Positions 28,209 to 37,692 are shown, numbered from the stretch's first letter. The stretch: DNA of 64,000 bases from Spirosoma sp. KCTC 42546 (GCF_006965485.1 NZ_CP041360.1:1922001-1986000); one strand, 5' to 3'. Program-made: numbers and translations. The notes: generated by a model not told the origin, from the sequence alone.

Positions 28209-28682
28209 GTGATAAAACTAATACTCTTTCGGCTGAGTAGCTTTCTGCTCATGTTCGGTGCATCCGTTTATATGGGCCTTTGGTGGGGTTTACACATTAT
28301 CTGGTACCCAAGCTGGCAAAATGTGCGTCTGGATAATGTGGCCGACCATTTCATTAACCCAATCGACCACGCAATCAGGTTTTTTACGGTGTTGGTGAGC
28401 ATTATGGTAGTAACGAATATCGTGCTGATTATTCAGGAATGGCATACTAAATTCCGGTGGCTGGCTATCGTCGTTTTCGGGTTGCTTAGTATGGTCACGT
28501 ACACCTTCCAGACCAAGATTTTGCCCGTTATCAACGAGATACGCGTTGGTTTACCCAGTCAGCAGGCGCTTACCGTGAAAATGAATGAATGGATGCATCT
28601 CAACGATATTCGTTGGGTATACTACTCCGTCATCTGGACACTGCTCATGATTTACTTTCTGACCAATAAACCGAAGTCCTGA
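28209..28682 (+). CDS. four-helix membrane protein, DUF1772-like
   Basis: A 157-residue membrane protein with four spans and the pattern SVYMGLWWGLHIIWYP followed by polar WQNVRLDN; a conserved His sits at the start of the second helix. The layout resembles anthrone-oxygenase/DUF1772 proteins, but similarity is only by pattern. It starts with GTG five bases after the decarboxylase stop, with the next gene two bases after its end, so the three genes are surely co-transcribed. Confidence 0.7.
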   Translation: MIKLILFRLSSFLLMFGASVYMGLWWGLHIIWYPSWQNVRLDNVADHFINPIDHAIRFFTVLVSIMVVTNIVLIIQEWHTKFRWLAIVVFGLLSMVTYTFQTKILPVINEIRVGLPSQQALTVKMNEWMHLNDIRWVYYSVIWTLLMIYFLTNKPKS

Positions 28683-28684
28683 AC

Positions 28685-29050
28685 ATGCTACGTCTTATCA
28701 TTTTAGGTATCTCCGTACTAACGTTCATCTCGGGTCTGGTTCAGATGATACAACCCGGTTTTGTGCTGGATTTTGTAGGGGGCGAAAGCACGCCTGTGAC
28801 CCGCCATTTTTTCGGGACAATAGGCATGTTTATGCTGATTTTGGGCGGTCTTATGGTACAGGTACTCTATGAAGCCCAGGTATCGCGGGCCGCTCTGTTT
28901 TGGGGAGGATTGCAGAAATTTGGGGCTGCTATTGCGGTTGGAATAGGCATCATGCACGGGCTTATGTCGCCCATTGCCGGTCTGGTAGCCAGCTTCGATT
29001 TCGTGTCAGGAATCCTGTTTTTTGTCTACCTGCGAAGTTTGAAAGAGTAG
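28685..29050 (+). CDS. four-helix membrane protein, unknown
   Basis: A 121-residue hydrophobic protein, with spans near residues 4-22, 45-65, 70-92 and 97-115. It begins two bases after the previous stop. No domain recognised. Length and helix spacing suggest a DoxX/DUF4345-like bundle. Last gene of the tightly packed run before a 134-bp gap. Confidence 0.7.
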   Translation: MLRLIILGISVLTFISGLVQMIQPGFVLDFVGGESTPVTRHFFGTIGMFMLILGGLMVQVLYEAQVSRAALFWGGLQKFGAAIAVGIGIMHGLMSPIAGLVASFDFVSGILFFVYLRSLKE

Positions 29051-29184
29051 GAGTCGTGTAGCATTGGCGCTATTTTCTATCCGTGGAGGGCAACTAGTGG
29101 AACCTGACTTCACGCAAACTCCCGGTAAGTACCCATTGTGTATTCTCCTTAACCACACCTAACCATACCTTAACCCCTTTCCCA

Positions 29185-30618
29185 ATGGCTACGTCGTTAT
29201 TTGAATCAGCTACAACGAATCGCTCGCTTATTCTGGCAGGAGGAGGTGTGCGGTTAGCGTATCATGCGGGTGTGTTAAAAGCACTGGAAGAGTCCGCTAT
29301 TTCCTTTCGGCATGTGGATGGTACATCGGGCGGGATTTTCAACACCGCCATGCTCGCGGCTGGCCTCGATCCCGAGGAAATCTGTGCCCGTTGGCGGCAG
29401 TTGAATGTCATGAATTTTGTTTCCCTGACACCCGCTGAAAATTACCTGCGACTGACCCGCATGACGGCTATGGGCGATGCCGATGGTATTCGGAAACAGG
29501 TGTTTCCAACCCTGGGCATTGATGTGGCAAAAATCAGGCAAAATCGACGGTTTAGGGCAACATTTAATGTGTGCAATTTCTCGCACAAAACCGTCGAAAA
29601 CATTGCTGATACCCAGATTAATGAGGATTTCCTGATTGCAGGCATGTCACTGCCCATTTTTATGCCCGCCCTCCAGATTAATAGCGATTGGTATACCGAT
29701 GCAGTCTGGATTAAAGACGCCAACCTGATGGACGCAGTGCGGGGAGGAGCCGAGGAAATCTGGCTGGTGTACTGCATTGGCAATTCGCGGGAGTACCTCG
29801 ATGGCTCATTTGTGCAATACGTTCACATGATCGAGATGAGTGCTGCGGGCGGTTTACTGGCTGAGTTTGACTGGATCACACAAATCAATGAGCAGATCCG
29901 GCAGGGTAACTCACCTTATGGACAAACGAAACCCATTCGCTTACAAGTCATCAAACCCACGTTTCCATTGCCGCTCGACCCCGATTTATTTCTGAAGCAT
30001 ATTGATGTTCGAGCACTGATCAATATGGGTTATGCGGATACCAAAGCCTATCTGGAGCATGTACCGGCAGCGGGCGTACCCTGCGATTATAAAGCGGCCC
30101 AAATGCAAGAACCGGGGATTTCGATGCAATTCATGGGCCAGTTTAAGGGCGAAACGTTCTGGGAGGGTGCGCGTGTACCCGTGAAGTTATATGCGCTCTT
30201 CGATCTGCGCGAACCCGTAGAAGGATCATTTCAGGTAGGCATGTTCTGCTCGTTAGCGTTGGGGTTAGCAGGGTCTGAAGTGTCAACGTATAAGCATAGC
30301 GTTAGTTTACTGGCTACTAACGGAGAAAGGCAACTGCTACTAACTGGTAATTTCTGTAACGACGGGCAAATTCATACAATCAGGGCTACGTTCCCGCTGA
30401 GCAGTGCACTGGATTTCAGGCTGGGGTTAGACCTTAAAAGGATGATCCTGCAACTCGATGAAAACGAGCGTTCGACTCTAGTTCAATCGACCCGAAGCCG
30501 CCTGAAATCGTCCTGGAACAGCCATTTGTACGTAACGGCAGGTTGGCAACGAAGGTGGGCAATGAAAAACAAACTGTTGCGCCTGTTTTACAACTCCACC
30601 AACGTTGCTGAGGTATAG
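29185..30618 (+). CDS. patatin-like phospholipase
   Basis: A 477-residue cytoplasmic-looking lipase. The N terminus has LILAGGGVRLAYHAGVLKAL, the oxyanion region (G-G-G-x-R), then HVDGTSGGIFNTA with GTSGG containing the nucleophile Ser of the GxSxG elbow. The partner Asp is plausibly in YTDAVW near residue 172, where patatins have DGG/DGA. The C-terminal 160 residues look like a beta-rich accessory domain. It follows the lipid-oxidation operon by 134 bp on the same strand and may hydrolyse the same membrane lipids. Confidence 0.8.
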   Translation: MATSLFESATTNRSLILAGGGVRLAYHAGVLKALEESAISFRHVDGTSGGIFNTAMLAAGLDPEEICARWRQLNVMNFVSLTPAENYLRLTRMTAMGDADGIRKQVFPTLGIDVAKIRQNRRFRATFNVCNFSHKTVENIADTQINEDFLIAGMSLPIFMPALQINSDWYTDAVWIKDANLMDAVRGGAEEIWLVYCIGNSREYLDGSFVQYVHMIEMSAAGGLLAEFDWITQINEQIRQGNSPYGQTKPIRLQVIKPTFPLPLDPDLFLKHIDVRALINMGYADTKAYLEHVPAAGVPCDYKAAQMQEPGISMQFMGQFKGETFWEGARVPVKLYALFDLREPVEGSFQVGMFCSLALGLAGSEVSTYKHSVSLLATNGERQLLLTGNFCNDGQIHTIRATFPLSSALDFRLGLDLKRMILQLDENERSTLVQSTRSRLKSSWNSHLYVTAGWQRRWAMKNKLLRLFYNSTNVAEV

Positions 30619-30627
30619 AGAATAGCT

Positions 30628-31368
30628 TTATCCATCTGCTTTTGCCGGTTGCCCGTTCACGTTTGGTTGTGTGCCCGTTGTGGCAACCTGAACACTTTCG
30701 GTTGTTTGGTGAGTGACTACGGTTGCCTGTGTTGGTGTGGCAGGTTGGTCTTTCCTTGTGAAATTGATCGAGTTAACCAGGCCCTTCATTCGGGATGGAT
30801 CGTAACCTGCCAGATAAGCCAGTAAGGAGACTGATACGGCAAATTTGAAATAAGACGATGCGTTCATGCCCGCAAAGCCTGCGCTATCGTTGGGGTCAAC
30901 GGAGGTCGTAAAGTTGGTTAAGTAGGAACCCGCAATGAAGATTAAATAGGTAATAAACCCGCGTAGCATAGAAACTAACGGGTTCTCGGTCATATACATG
31001 TAACTCTCAAAATCTTCTGATTTCGGATCAAGCATAGTAGGGCGGAGGTGTTGAAGTTGATTGTCGGCGGCCAGATTGCTGGCAAATCCGCCTAAAACTC
31101 CGGCAAGTGATGCCAGTAAGGCCGTATTGGTAGGGGTGAACGTAGCCGCGTAGAGGATGAGATAGCTGAAGTCAATGTATCCGTCGTGAAAAATCAGAAT
31201 GCGATAATCTTTAGAATTTAAACTCATGCCGAAAATAAACAGTAAGAGCCAGCCTATAAATAAGAGTATACCCACGCTGGTTTTGGTGAGCCTACCAGCC
31301 ATAGTTAGTTCTTGAAAGGTGGGTTGCTGCGATGAATTGATTGTGGTCAGAGATGAGGTTGAGTTCAT
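30628..31368 (-). CDS. multi-span membrane protein, unknown
   Basis: A 246-residue protein with four or five hydrophobic spans (about 30-50, 60-80, 85-100, 135-155, 170-190) and a Thr/Pro/Gln-rich tail. A Met at residue 23 (MAGRLTKTS) is an alternative start at 31302. No family recognised. It converges with the patatin gene, leaving nine bases between the stops, and is divergent from a lipoprotein gene. Confidence 0.65.
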   Translation of the reverse strand: MNSTSSLTTINSSQQPTFQELTMAGRLTKTSVGILLFIGWLLLFIFGMSLNSKDYRILIFHDGYIDFSYLILYAATFTPTNTALLASLAGVLGGFASNLAADNQLQHLRPTMLDPKSEDFESYMYMTENPLVSMLRGFITYLIFIAGSYLTNFTTSVDPNDSAGFAGMNASSYFKFAVSVSLLAYLAGYDPSRMKGLVNSINFTRKDQPATPTQATVVTHQTTESVQVATTGTQPNVNGQPAKADG

Positions 31369-31547
31369 GGTGGTAGCAGTTTAGTGTAAAGGAATTTACA
31401 GCTTTATTTGTTGACTATCAATGGCTTGATTCTGATTTGAGGAAGAATACTCGTTAAAACCAGTAGAACTACGTACTGCATTGAGTCAGAAAATAGAGTT
31501 TATTTATAGCACCATTGATCGTTCACTATTTTCCCACCTCCTTCCTT

Positions 31548-32435
31548 ATGAAGTCGATTATTCGATACGGATTTGTGTGCGGGCTGGCCGCATGGCTGGT
31601 CGGCTGTAATCTGCTCGATACCATGGTAAATCGGGCCGTTGTTCGAAATTTGGGTAAGGGAACGAAATCGAAAGCGGTTATTGATTCCGCCGTGGAAGAC
31701 ATCGCCCAGCATGCCGTTATGGGCGCCAATCGGGAAACGGCCAGTATCTCGCGCGCCCTGGTTCAGGGGCTCAAGGGGTCGGTCGATACGCTGAACCCGG
31801 ACATTCAGAAAGCCATGCACTTGATTGACAGTGTTGGTCAATTATCCAACACGCAGGTGGCACTGATCATGCAAACCGTAATTGACCGGATTGATCACAT
31901 GAAAGGGCAGATTAAAGATGAGCAGTTGAAGCAGTTCTTTATGGATGCTATTGCCAGCACAACGCACCAGATCGACATACAAACGCGGAGTATGCTGGCC
32001 AATATGATGATGAAAGCCATTGATGATCTGAACTCAGACAGTGCCCGAGGCAAGATAGCTGCCATTCGGGATAGCCTGCTGAACGATGCCACCAATAAAC
32101 GGCTGCAAACAACTATTCTAACCTCTGTTCAACCCACACTGGACACGCTGACGAATCGCATTGACCGGATCGTGAATAAGAACATTCCTATTGTTCAGCG
32201 CTATGCCTACCAGTGGCTCATTGGCCTCGGGGTGGTAGCCGCTGCTATCATTGGCTGGGTATGGTATCAACGCCGTCGTTACCTGCGAATCGTTAAGTTG
32301 CTGACATTACAGATCGATAAAATTCCCGATAAAGAGACCTACGATGAATTAGTGAGTCGTATTCGCCACAGTGCCCAGGCCGAGAGTCTGGAACCCGTAC
32401 TTCGGACTGTCTTGCAGGATCAGGGGATCAATTAG
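31548..32435 (+). CDS. lipoprotein with C-terminal membrane span
   Basis: The ATG at 31548 gives MKSIIRYGFVCGLAAWLVGC, a lipoprotein signal with LVGC as lipobox; an upstream TTG frame adds 11 unlikely residues. The body (about residues 25-210) is helical and Gln/Asp-rich without a known motif. A hydrophobic segment near 220-240 (LIGLGVVAAAIIGWVWY) ends with an Arg-rich stretch. Two different membrane attachments on one small protein suggest a bridge between membranes. Directly upstream of the metallophosphoesterase gene with a 62-bp gap. Confidence 0.75.
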   Translation: MKSIIRYGFVCGLAAWLVGCNLLDTMVNRAVVRNLGKGTKSKAVIDSAVEDIAQHAVMGANRETASISRALVQGLKGSVDTLNPDIQKAMHLIDSVGQLSNTQVALIMQTVIDRIDHMKGQIKDEQLKQFFMDAIASTTHQIDIQTRSMLANMMMKAIDDLNSDSARGKIAAIRDSLLNDATNKRLQTTILTSVQPTLDTLTNRIDRIVNKNIPIVQRYAYQWLIGLGVVAAAIIGWVWYQRRRYLRIVKLLTLQIDKIPDKETYDELVSRIRHSAQAESLEPVLRTVLQDQGIN

Positions 32436-32497
32436 ACGACCTGACTACAGCATTGCCCAAAAACGCATCTTACTTAACCTCCTTTTCCTAAAAAACT

Positions 32498-34339
32498 GTG
32501 CCTAAATCCACTACACCCTTTCCTGCCTGGGCGCCAACTTCTCCGCCTACAGAAGACAAAGACAAACTCAATTTCGAGCGGCAGAAGATGGAGCCCTGGT
32601 ACGATCCCGGGCAGTTGGCCCGTACAGCCCTGCGCACCATACTTTCCTCATTATTCGGTACTTATGCCGATAAACGGGAAATGCAGGCCTGTCTCAAAGC
32701 CAGCGAACCCTATATAAAGCTGGCCGACAAAGATGAAGTCTGGATCGATTATATTTCTGACCTGGGGTCTGGGTTCAACTCAACCTATAGCCTGGCCTAT
32801 CTGCTTGGTAAAGAAGAACTGCATGTGGCCGGGCATGATACCAAGCGGGGGAATTTATTGATTATGGGGGGCGATGAAGTATACCCAACTCCCAGCTGGG
32901 AACAGTACGCCAATCGACTCATTGGGCCTTATCGATCAGCCAAATCGTTTATTTCCGAACCCAATGCACCCCGCCTGTTCGCTATTCCGGGTAATCATGA
33001 CTGGTATGACGGCCTGACATCATTTCTGAAAGTATTTTGTCAGCAGCGTTGGATCGGAGCCTGGAAAACAGAGCAGACCCGTAGTTATTTCGCGATTCAA
33101 TTACCGCATAATTGGTGGCTCTGGGGCATCGACATCCAGCTTTCAGAAGATATTGATCTGCCCCAGCAGGAGTTTTTTGAGCGGGTTAACCGCAATTTTA
33201 CCAAACCGGGTGATAAGGTAATTCTGTGCACGGCAGAGCCTTCGTGGGTCTATCAGGCCTATAAAAGACGTGATAAATCGTTTCGGAATCTGGAATGGTT
33301 CTGCGAACGATACATTACCGATCCGAACCTTAGAGCGAAGCCTCCTCACCCAACCGATGGCCCGCTGAAAAAATTAACCCTGCCGGTCACGATTACGGGC
33401 GATATGCACCATTACAGCAGTTATTTCTACCCACCTACCGATCCTGATAATCCAACAGTACCGCCCTTGGAATGGAAAATTACGGCTGGGGGAGGAGGGG
33501 CATTCATGCACCCAACGCATCACCTTCCGGTTGACTTTAAGGAGGATGAAGATTTGCTCTATGGACAGCGTAAGCCTAAAGAATACCAAAGTAAAGCGTT
33601 CTACCCTGATCAAAAGAAGAGTCGGCGACTGGTGCTGGGGAATCTGTTGTTTCTGATCAAAAACCCCTGGTTTACCAGCCTGATGGGAGCACTTTACCTG
33701 TTCTTTACCTGGATGATGGTTAGTGCCGAGTTGTTTAAGCCAGCGTATGATCAATCCGATCCCTGGGTAGCTCTCTGCCGGGATTTAAGTGGTCTTATCA
33801 GGCACCCATTCCTGCTGTTAGTTACTATTCTGATAGGTGCTGGTTTTATCAGCTTTGCCGACCGAAGTCATAAACGAAATCGGTGGGCAGCTAATGCGGG
33901 CGGGTTGCTTCATGGGGTCATACAGGTTGTTTCGTTACTGATGGGTACCTGGTTTATTGATCATTTCTGCAAGTTGATTCCAACGGACTGGGAACGCATT
34001 TCTGTTCAGTCGCTGGCATTGCTTCTGATCGGTGGCCTGATTGGTGGGCTGGTTATGGGAGTGTATCTGTTAATTGCGAATGGGATTTTCGGGACCCACG
34101 AAACCGAGGCCTTTTCATCGCTACGTATTCAGGATTACAAGAATTTTTTGCGTTTGCACCTGACGAAAGACCACCTGACAATTTACCCGGTCAATGTTGA
34201 ACAGGTTCCCCGACAGTGGACGTATCAGGCCAATATGACGAACGGTGAACCCTGGTTCGAACCGGATAGCCCTTTACATGCCGGACTGATTGAACCTCCC
34301 ATTATAATTGATAATCTAATGTCGAAAAAAACGGCTTAA
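32498..34339 (+). CDS. membrane-bound metallophosphoesterase
   Basis: A 613-residue protein. The N-terminal half is a calcineurin-like phosphoesterase: ISDLGSGF (first metal-site region, lacking the usual DxH), GGDEVYP, GNHDWYDG and GDMHHYSSYF. The C-terminal part has four hydrophobic helices (about 383-403, 430-450, 468-490, 505-530) and a soluble tail. It uses a GTG start. Substrate unknown. The preceding lipoprotein and following protease cluster lie on the same strand, so it may be a membrane-associated partner of that system. Possible terminator at 34403-34447. Confidence 0.82.
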   Translation: MPKSTTPFPAWAPTSPPTEDKDKLNFERQKMEPWYDPGQLARTALRTILSSLFGTYADKREMQACLKASEPYIKLADKDEVWIDYISDLGSGFNSTYSLAYLLGKEELHVAGHDTKRGNLLIMGGDEVYPTPSWEQYANRLIGPYRSAKSFISEPNAPRLFAIPGNHDWYDGLTSFLKVFCQQRWIGAWKTEQTRSYFAIQLPHNWWLWGIDIQLSEDIDLPQQEFFERVNRNFTKPGDKVILCTAEPSWVYQAYKRRDKSFRNLEWFCERYITDPNLRAKPPHPTDGPLKKLTLPVTITGDMHHYSSYFYPPTDPDNPTVPPLEWKITAGGGGAFMHPTHHLPVDFKEDEDLLYGQRKPKEYQSKAFYPDQKKSRRLVLGNLLFLIKNPWFTSLMGALYLFFTWMMVSAELFKPAYDQSDPWVALCRDLSGLIRHPFLLLVTILIGAGFISFADRSHKRNRWAANAGGLLHGVIQVVSLLMGTWFIDHFCKLIPTDWERISVQSLALLLIGGLIGGLVMGVYLLIANGIFGTHETEAFSSLRIQDYKNFLRLHLTKDHLTIYPVNVEQVPRQWTYQANMTNGEPWFEPDSPLHAGLIEPPIIIDNLMSKKTA

Positions 34340-34402
34340 AGTCTAGTTAATTTCATGAGGTAACCTAGGCGGTAAATTTGATGATGATAAGTTGAAAAAA
34401 CG

Positions 34403-34447
34403 CCAATAGTGTCTGTGTTTTTTAAATTAAATTATAGATACTATTGG
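34403..34447 (+). terminator. probable terminator after metallophosphoesterase
   Basis: CCAATAGTGTCT (34403-34414) pairs with AGATACTATTGG (34436-34447) with one mismatch, followed after two bases by a run of seven T. Located 63 bases after the stop. Confidence 0.65.
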
Positions 34448-34592
34448 TACTTTTTTTCTCTATCTGCCGAAATATAAAAAACTCTTATATGTTTCGGATT
34501 TAATATTTATTTTACTGTTGAACTGATAGATAAGTCCACTTTTCTTGTAGAAAAATTGCTATAAATAGCTCAGCTTTTGCAATCATTTATTC

Positions 34593-34622
34593 TGTCGACA
34601 CACGTTTATACGTGTGTCGACA
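34593..34622. repeat. 12-bp stem-loop in AT-rich spacer
   Basis: TGTCGACACACG (34593-34604) and CGTGTGTCGACA (34611-34622) are exact reverse complements with a six-base loop. The 720-bp interval 34340-35062 is AT-rich and holds no convincing gene; this hairpin, the palindrome at 34642 and the -7 element at 34681 are its only visible features. Confidence 0.7.
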
Positions 34623-34641
34623 ACATTAGTGCAGTGCCAAT

Positions 34642-34657
34642 ACGGGAAAATCCCCGT
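34642..34657. promoter_or_regulatory. palindrome upstream of protease cluster, operator candidate
   Basis: ACGGGAAAATCCCCGT. An almost identical sequence, ACGGGAAAATTCCCGT, is at 46331-46346 before the AraC gene; the single difference is T to C. It lies 24 bp before a -7 element and 405 bp before the first protease gene. Confidence 0.5.
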
Positions 34658-34680
34658 TGTTTCAAACTTAAATTATATCA

Positions 34681-34688
34681 TACCTTTG
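34681..34688 (+). promoter_or_regulatory. candidate -7 element for the protease cluster
   Basis: TACCTTTG fits TAnnTTTG. The -33 position shows only GTTG with a 21-bp spacer, so the promoter would be weak without an activator. It would give a leader of about 370 nt. Confidence 0.4.
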
Positions 34689-35062
34689 TATAGTAATAAC
34701 ATATGGTGGGCGTAAACCTGTTTAAGCCTGCCATTTTTATGGATGATCATCAGTAATAGGTCGCCGTTTTACTGTTCAAAAAAAGATAAAAAAAGGATCG
34801 CTCCGACGGTGCTTATGCTAGTTTACCGCTACTGCTACTAACTGAATAATCTAAATTTAATTAGTAGATAATTGGCGGATATGTACCTGCTTCTATGATG
34901 GAAATAATAGCCTTGATTTGATAGAGTAAGGTTAGCTTTTTTTGTGTCTTAATGATTAGTTATAATAGGATAATTTCCGGGGAATAAATTCTTTAAGAAA
35001 TTTGATTTTTGTACTGATGAATAGCGAATGGTTGGTGAGTTGGATTTAAACGTAAAAGACAA

Positions 35063-36040
35063 ATGGCAACAACTAAAAAAACACCTAAAGCCACCGGCGA
35101 TGATACGCCTGTATCGAATAAGACGGAAGAAGCGGCACCAGCGGTTGATAAGAATACACAACCGCCCTCAGAAGGGATAAATCCTCAGACAGTACCACCT
35201 ACTAAAGAGGGAATTGAAACCGTTGAGGGGTTTAACTTTCGGGAAACCGATGCGGAATCTGAGGCCGAGATGGTGGCCGTAGCGGATCTCCCCCAATTGC
35301 GGGATATTGGCGAAGCCTCGTTTGGCCCTCCACCAGCTATTCCTGCCCCAACAGGTGAACAGGCCGAAAATGTACATGGGGACGATAACCGGGTGAAAAT
35401 TACAACTACGGCTAGTTATCCATGGCGCGCTATTGCTTCGTTGCTTATTACGGCTGCCGATAATTCAATGTGGATTGGAACGGGTTGGTTTATTGGCCCA
35501 CATACCTTAATGACAGCTGGACATGTCGTTTTTATTAAGAATAGTGGCGTACCTGGTCGGGATGGCTGGGTCAAGAAAATTCAGGTAATGCCCGGTCGGG
35601 ATGGCAGTGCAATGCCTTATGGGTCCGTGGTTAGTACCGACTTTCACTCTGTTACGGGCTGGACAAACAATGGCGACGAAAACTATGATTATGGCGCCAT
35701 TATTATTCCTACAGACATGGGTAAGACAACCGGCTGGTTTGGCTTTGGCGTCTACTCGGATTCCGATCTGAAAAATGCCGTAGGAAATATCTCGGGTTAT
35801 CCGGGCGATAAGCCGACAGGAACCCAATGGTACGACGCACGACGGATAGACTCGGTGAACAGCTGGAAGGTGTTCTACGATATTGATACGGCAGGTGGGC
35901 AAAGTGGAAGTGCTGTATACCGAATTAGAAATGGAAGTCGCATGGCTATCGCTATTCACGCTTATGGGGGCGTAACCACAAATTCAGGTACGCGGATAGG
36001 ACCGAATGTTTACAAGAATATGTTGGCCTGGAAGGCTTAA
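35063..36040 (+). CDS. trypsin-like serine protease
   Basis: A 325-residue protein. Residues 1-95 are a low-complexity, acidic/Pro-rich N-terminal extension without a signal peptide. The catalytic domain has H154 (LMTAGHVVF), D209 (NYDYGAIIIP) and S281 (GGQSGSAVY), an intact triad in the order and spacing of S1-family (V8/glutamyl-endopeptidase-like) enzymes. The lack of a signal peptide suggests an intracellular protease. First gene of the run to 44625; the next gene is 72 bp downstream. Members of such runs are often the effector of a conflict system. Confidence 0.87.
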   Translation: MATTKKTPKATGDDTPVSNKTEEAAPAVDKNTQPPSEGINPQTVPPTKEGIETVEGFNFRETDAESEAEMVAVADLPQLRDIGEASFGPPPAIPAPTGEQAENVHGDDNRVKITTTASYPWRAIASLLITAADNSMWIGTGWFIGPHTLMTAGHVVFIKNSGVPGRDGWVKKIQVMPGRDGSAMPYGSVVSTDFHSVTGWTNNGDENYDYGAIIIPTDMGKTTGWFGFGVYSDSDLKNAVGNISGYPGDKPTGTQWYDARRIDSVNSWKVFYDIDTAGGQSGSAVYRIRNGSRMAIAIHAYGGVTTNSGTRIGPNVYKNMLAWKA

Positions 36041-36112
36041 TAAATTCTACTTTATACCCACAGCTAGCAATACATAATAGCCTGTGGGTTTGCGAGCTGG
36101 GCACTAGTTTCT

Positions 36113-36382
36113 ATGAATACGAACCCGAGTGTTATTACGGGTAGCGTCTGTACCGCCGATAAACAGCCTGTTGCAGAGGCAAGGGTCTACTTTGTGGCTG
36201 GCCCGGTAGCCTTACCCGATATCACGACGCTGACCGATTCGGCAGGGAAATTTTCGTTATCAGCTCCCGTAGACGGGACCTATCAGATTGGCTGTACAGT
36301 CGATGGATTTGAACCGGCTACTGCTTCTGTAGCGATAACGAAGGGTGAGAACGCGCAACTTGAGATTAGCCTGAAGCGGTAA
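36113..36382 (+). CDS. stand-alone carboxypeptidase-regulatory-like (beta-sandwich) domain
   Basis: An 89-residue protein consisting of one beta-sandwich: VITGSVCTADKQPVAEARVYF, then TTLTDSAGKFSLSAP and YQIGCTVDGFEPATASVAI. It is the CarboxypepD_reg/Ig-like fold usually found at the N terminus of secreted proteins, here with no signal peptide and nothing attached. It sits between two protease genes (gaps 72 and 68 bp) and probably works as a binding or adaptor subunit. Confidence 0.78.
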   Translation: MNTNPSVITGSVCTADKQPVAEARVYFVAGPVALPDITTLTDSAGKFSLSAPVDGTYQIGCTVDGFEPATASVAITKGENAQLEISLKR

Positions 36383-36450
36383 CGCCGATTGATGTTAGCG
36401 TGGTTCAGGCCAACGAATAAAACACCAGAAAACTCCCTAACAAAACGAAT

Positions 36451-37692
36451 ATGTCCCCTCCTGATCAAGGAACTATCCCCAATCCTGACGCTACCCAAGG
36501 GCCAGGTGATGATCTGCTGGTCCATTATAAACGGCTCCTTCTAGCTCGTGAGAATCAGGCCAGGAGTACCGAATCGGCGGGTGGTGACTCTGTGAACCCC
36601 GACCTGAGCAATCCGGCAATTCGGGACCGACTCGATCAAACAGCGGCCGATTGGAATCAGATCATTAAAGAACACCTGGGCGATAAACCCAGACTTCGTC
36701 GTATTGTTAACCAGATTGTTGCCAATGCCGATGAAGCCCTCCGGGTGGTTGAGAATAATGATGTTGAGAAGGTTCTGCAAAAGCCCGAAATTCTTCAGAA
36801 TCTGGAGTCGATTGTGCGAACCGATGGCTCCCGACCTTCCTTTATGATTCGTCAGGGGAAAGTTGATAAATCGACCAGTCCTTTGGGGGACTGGGGTGCC
36901 ACCCTCGATGGCAGTGCCGATTCACTCAAAGATGCCATTGCCTGCGTTGGGCGAATCAATTTGCCGGGTTCTCCCGGTGGGTTTATCGGCACCGGTTTTT
37001 TGATTCAGGCCAACCTGATTCTGACCAACCGGCATGTGCTGCAGGATATTGCCCGGCAACAACCGAATGGTGATTGGGTCTTTCGGTCGGGGGCTGGTAT
37101 TGATTTTGGGATGGAATTTCGGGGGTTGGGGTCGGTCAATCCGCGCACCTTCAAACGGGTTGTTTTTACCGGTTCCCAGGAAATTGATCCTAATTTTATT
37201 GATCACACCAAATTAGATCTGGCCCTGATCGAACTGGACCCCGTTGGTGCTGATCACATTCCGCGGCATATACTGGGGGTTGATGTGGCTCCTGACTGGC
37301 CTGATAGTTTGCCCACCTTATTTACCATTGGGTATCCGGCTAACGACCCACGTGTGCCCCCTACCTTGCTGGAGGAGTTGTTCAAGAGTACGTTTGGCTG
37401 TAAGCGCCTGGCGCCGGGTCTGCTCATGCCGTTGCCCGCGAGTGCCCTGCCCACTCCGTTTCGGGTTGGTCATGATGCCACTACGCTGGGGGGCAACTCA
37501 GGCTCGGTGGTGCTGGTGGCTGGACGGGAGCATCTTTCGGCTGGCTTACACTATGCAGGCAAGAGCATGGAACCGCGTATCAACTCGGCGCATGTGCTGG
37601 GTCGGGTGTTAGCTCAAACCGATGGCCGTTCCTCAAAAACGTTGCTGGAGCATCTGACCGATTTTGAGGTAAAGCTCGTAGACCGGATTTGA
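36451..37692 (+). CDS. trypsin-like protease with alpha-helical N-terminal domain
   Basis: A 413-residue protein. Residues about 20-140 are helical (LRRIVNQIVANADEALRVVE and neighbours) and look like a death-fold-like effector-associated domain, an inference from pattern only. The protease domain has H195 (ILTNRHVLQ), D256 (KLDLALIEL) and S350 (LGGNSGSVV), a complete S1-type triad. No signal peptide. The gap to the next gene is 30 bp. A long same-strand frame at 37244 is a shadow of this gene. Confidence 0.85.
   Translation: MSPPDQGTIPNPDATQGPGDDLLVHYKRLLLARENQARSTESAGGDSVNPDLSNPAIRDRLDQTAADWNQIIKEHLGDKPRLRRIVNQIVANADEALRVVENNDVEKVLQKPEILQNLESIVRTDGSRPSFMIRQGKVDKSTSPLGDWGATLDGSADSLKDAIACVGRINLPGSPGGFIGTGFLIQANLILTNRHVLQDIARQQPNGDWVFRSGAGIDFGMEFRGLGSVNPRTFKRVVFTGSQEIDPNFIDHTKLDLALIELDPVGADHIPRHILGVDVAPDWPDSLPTLFTIGYPANDPRVPPTLLEELFKSTFGCKRLAPGLLMPLPASALPTPFRVGHDATTLGGNSGSVVLVAGREHLSAGLHYAGKSMEPRINSAHVLGRVLAQTDGRSSKTLLEHLTDFEVKLVDRI

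Noticed and set aside
34949..35161. 70-residue minus-strand frame
   Set aside because: Overlaps the protease start, Cys/Phe-rich and unlike a real protein.
37244..37612. 122-residue frame on the plus strand
   Set aside because: Shadow of the trypsin-like gene at 36451, whose triad is in the other frame.
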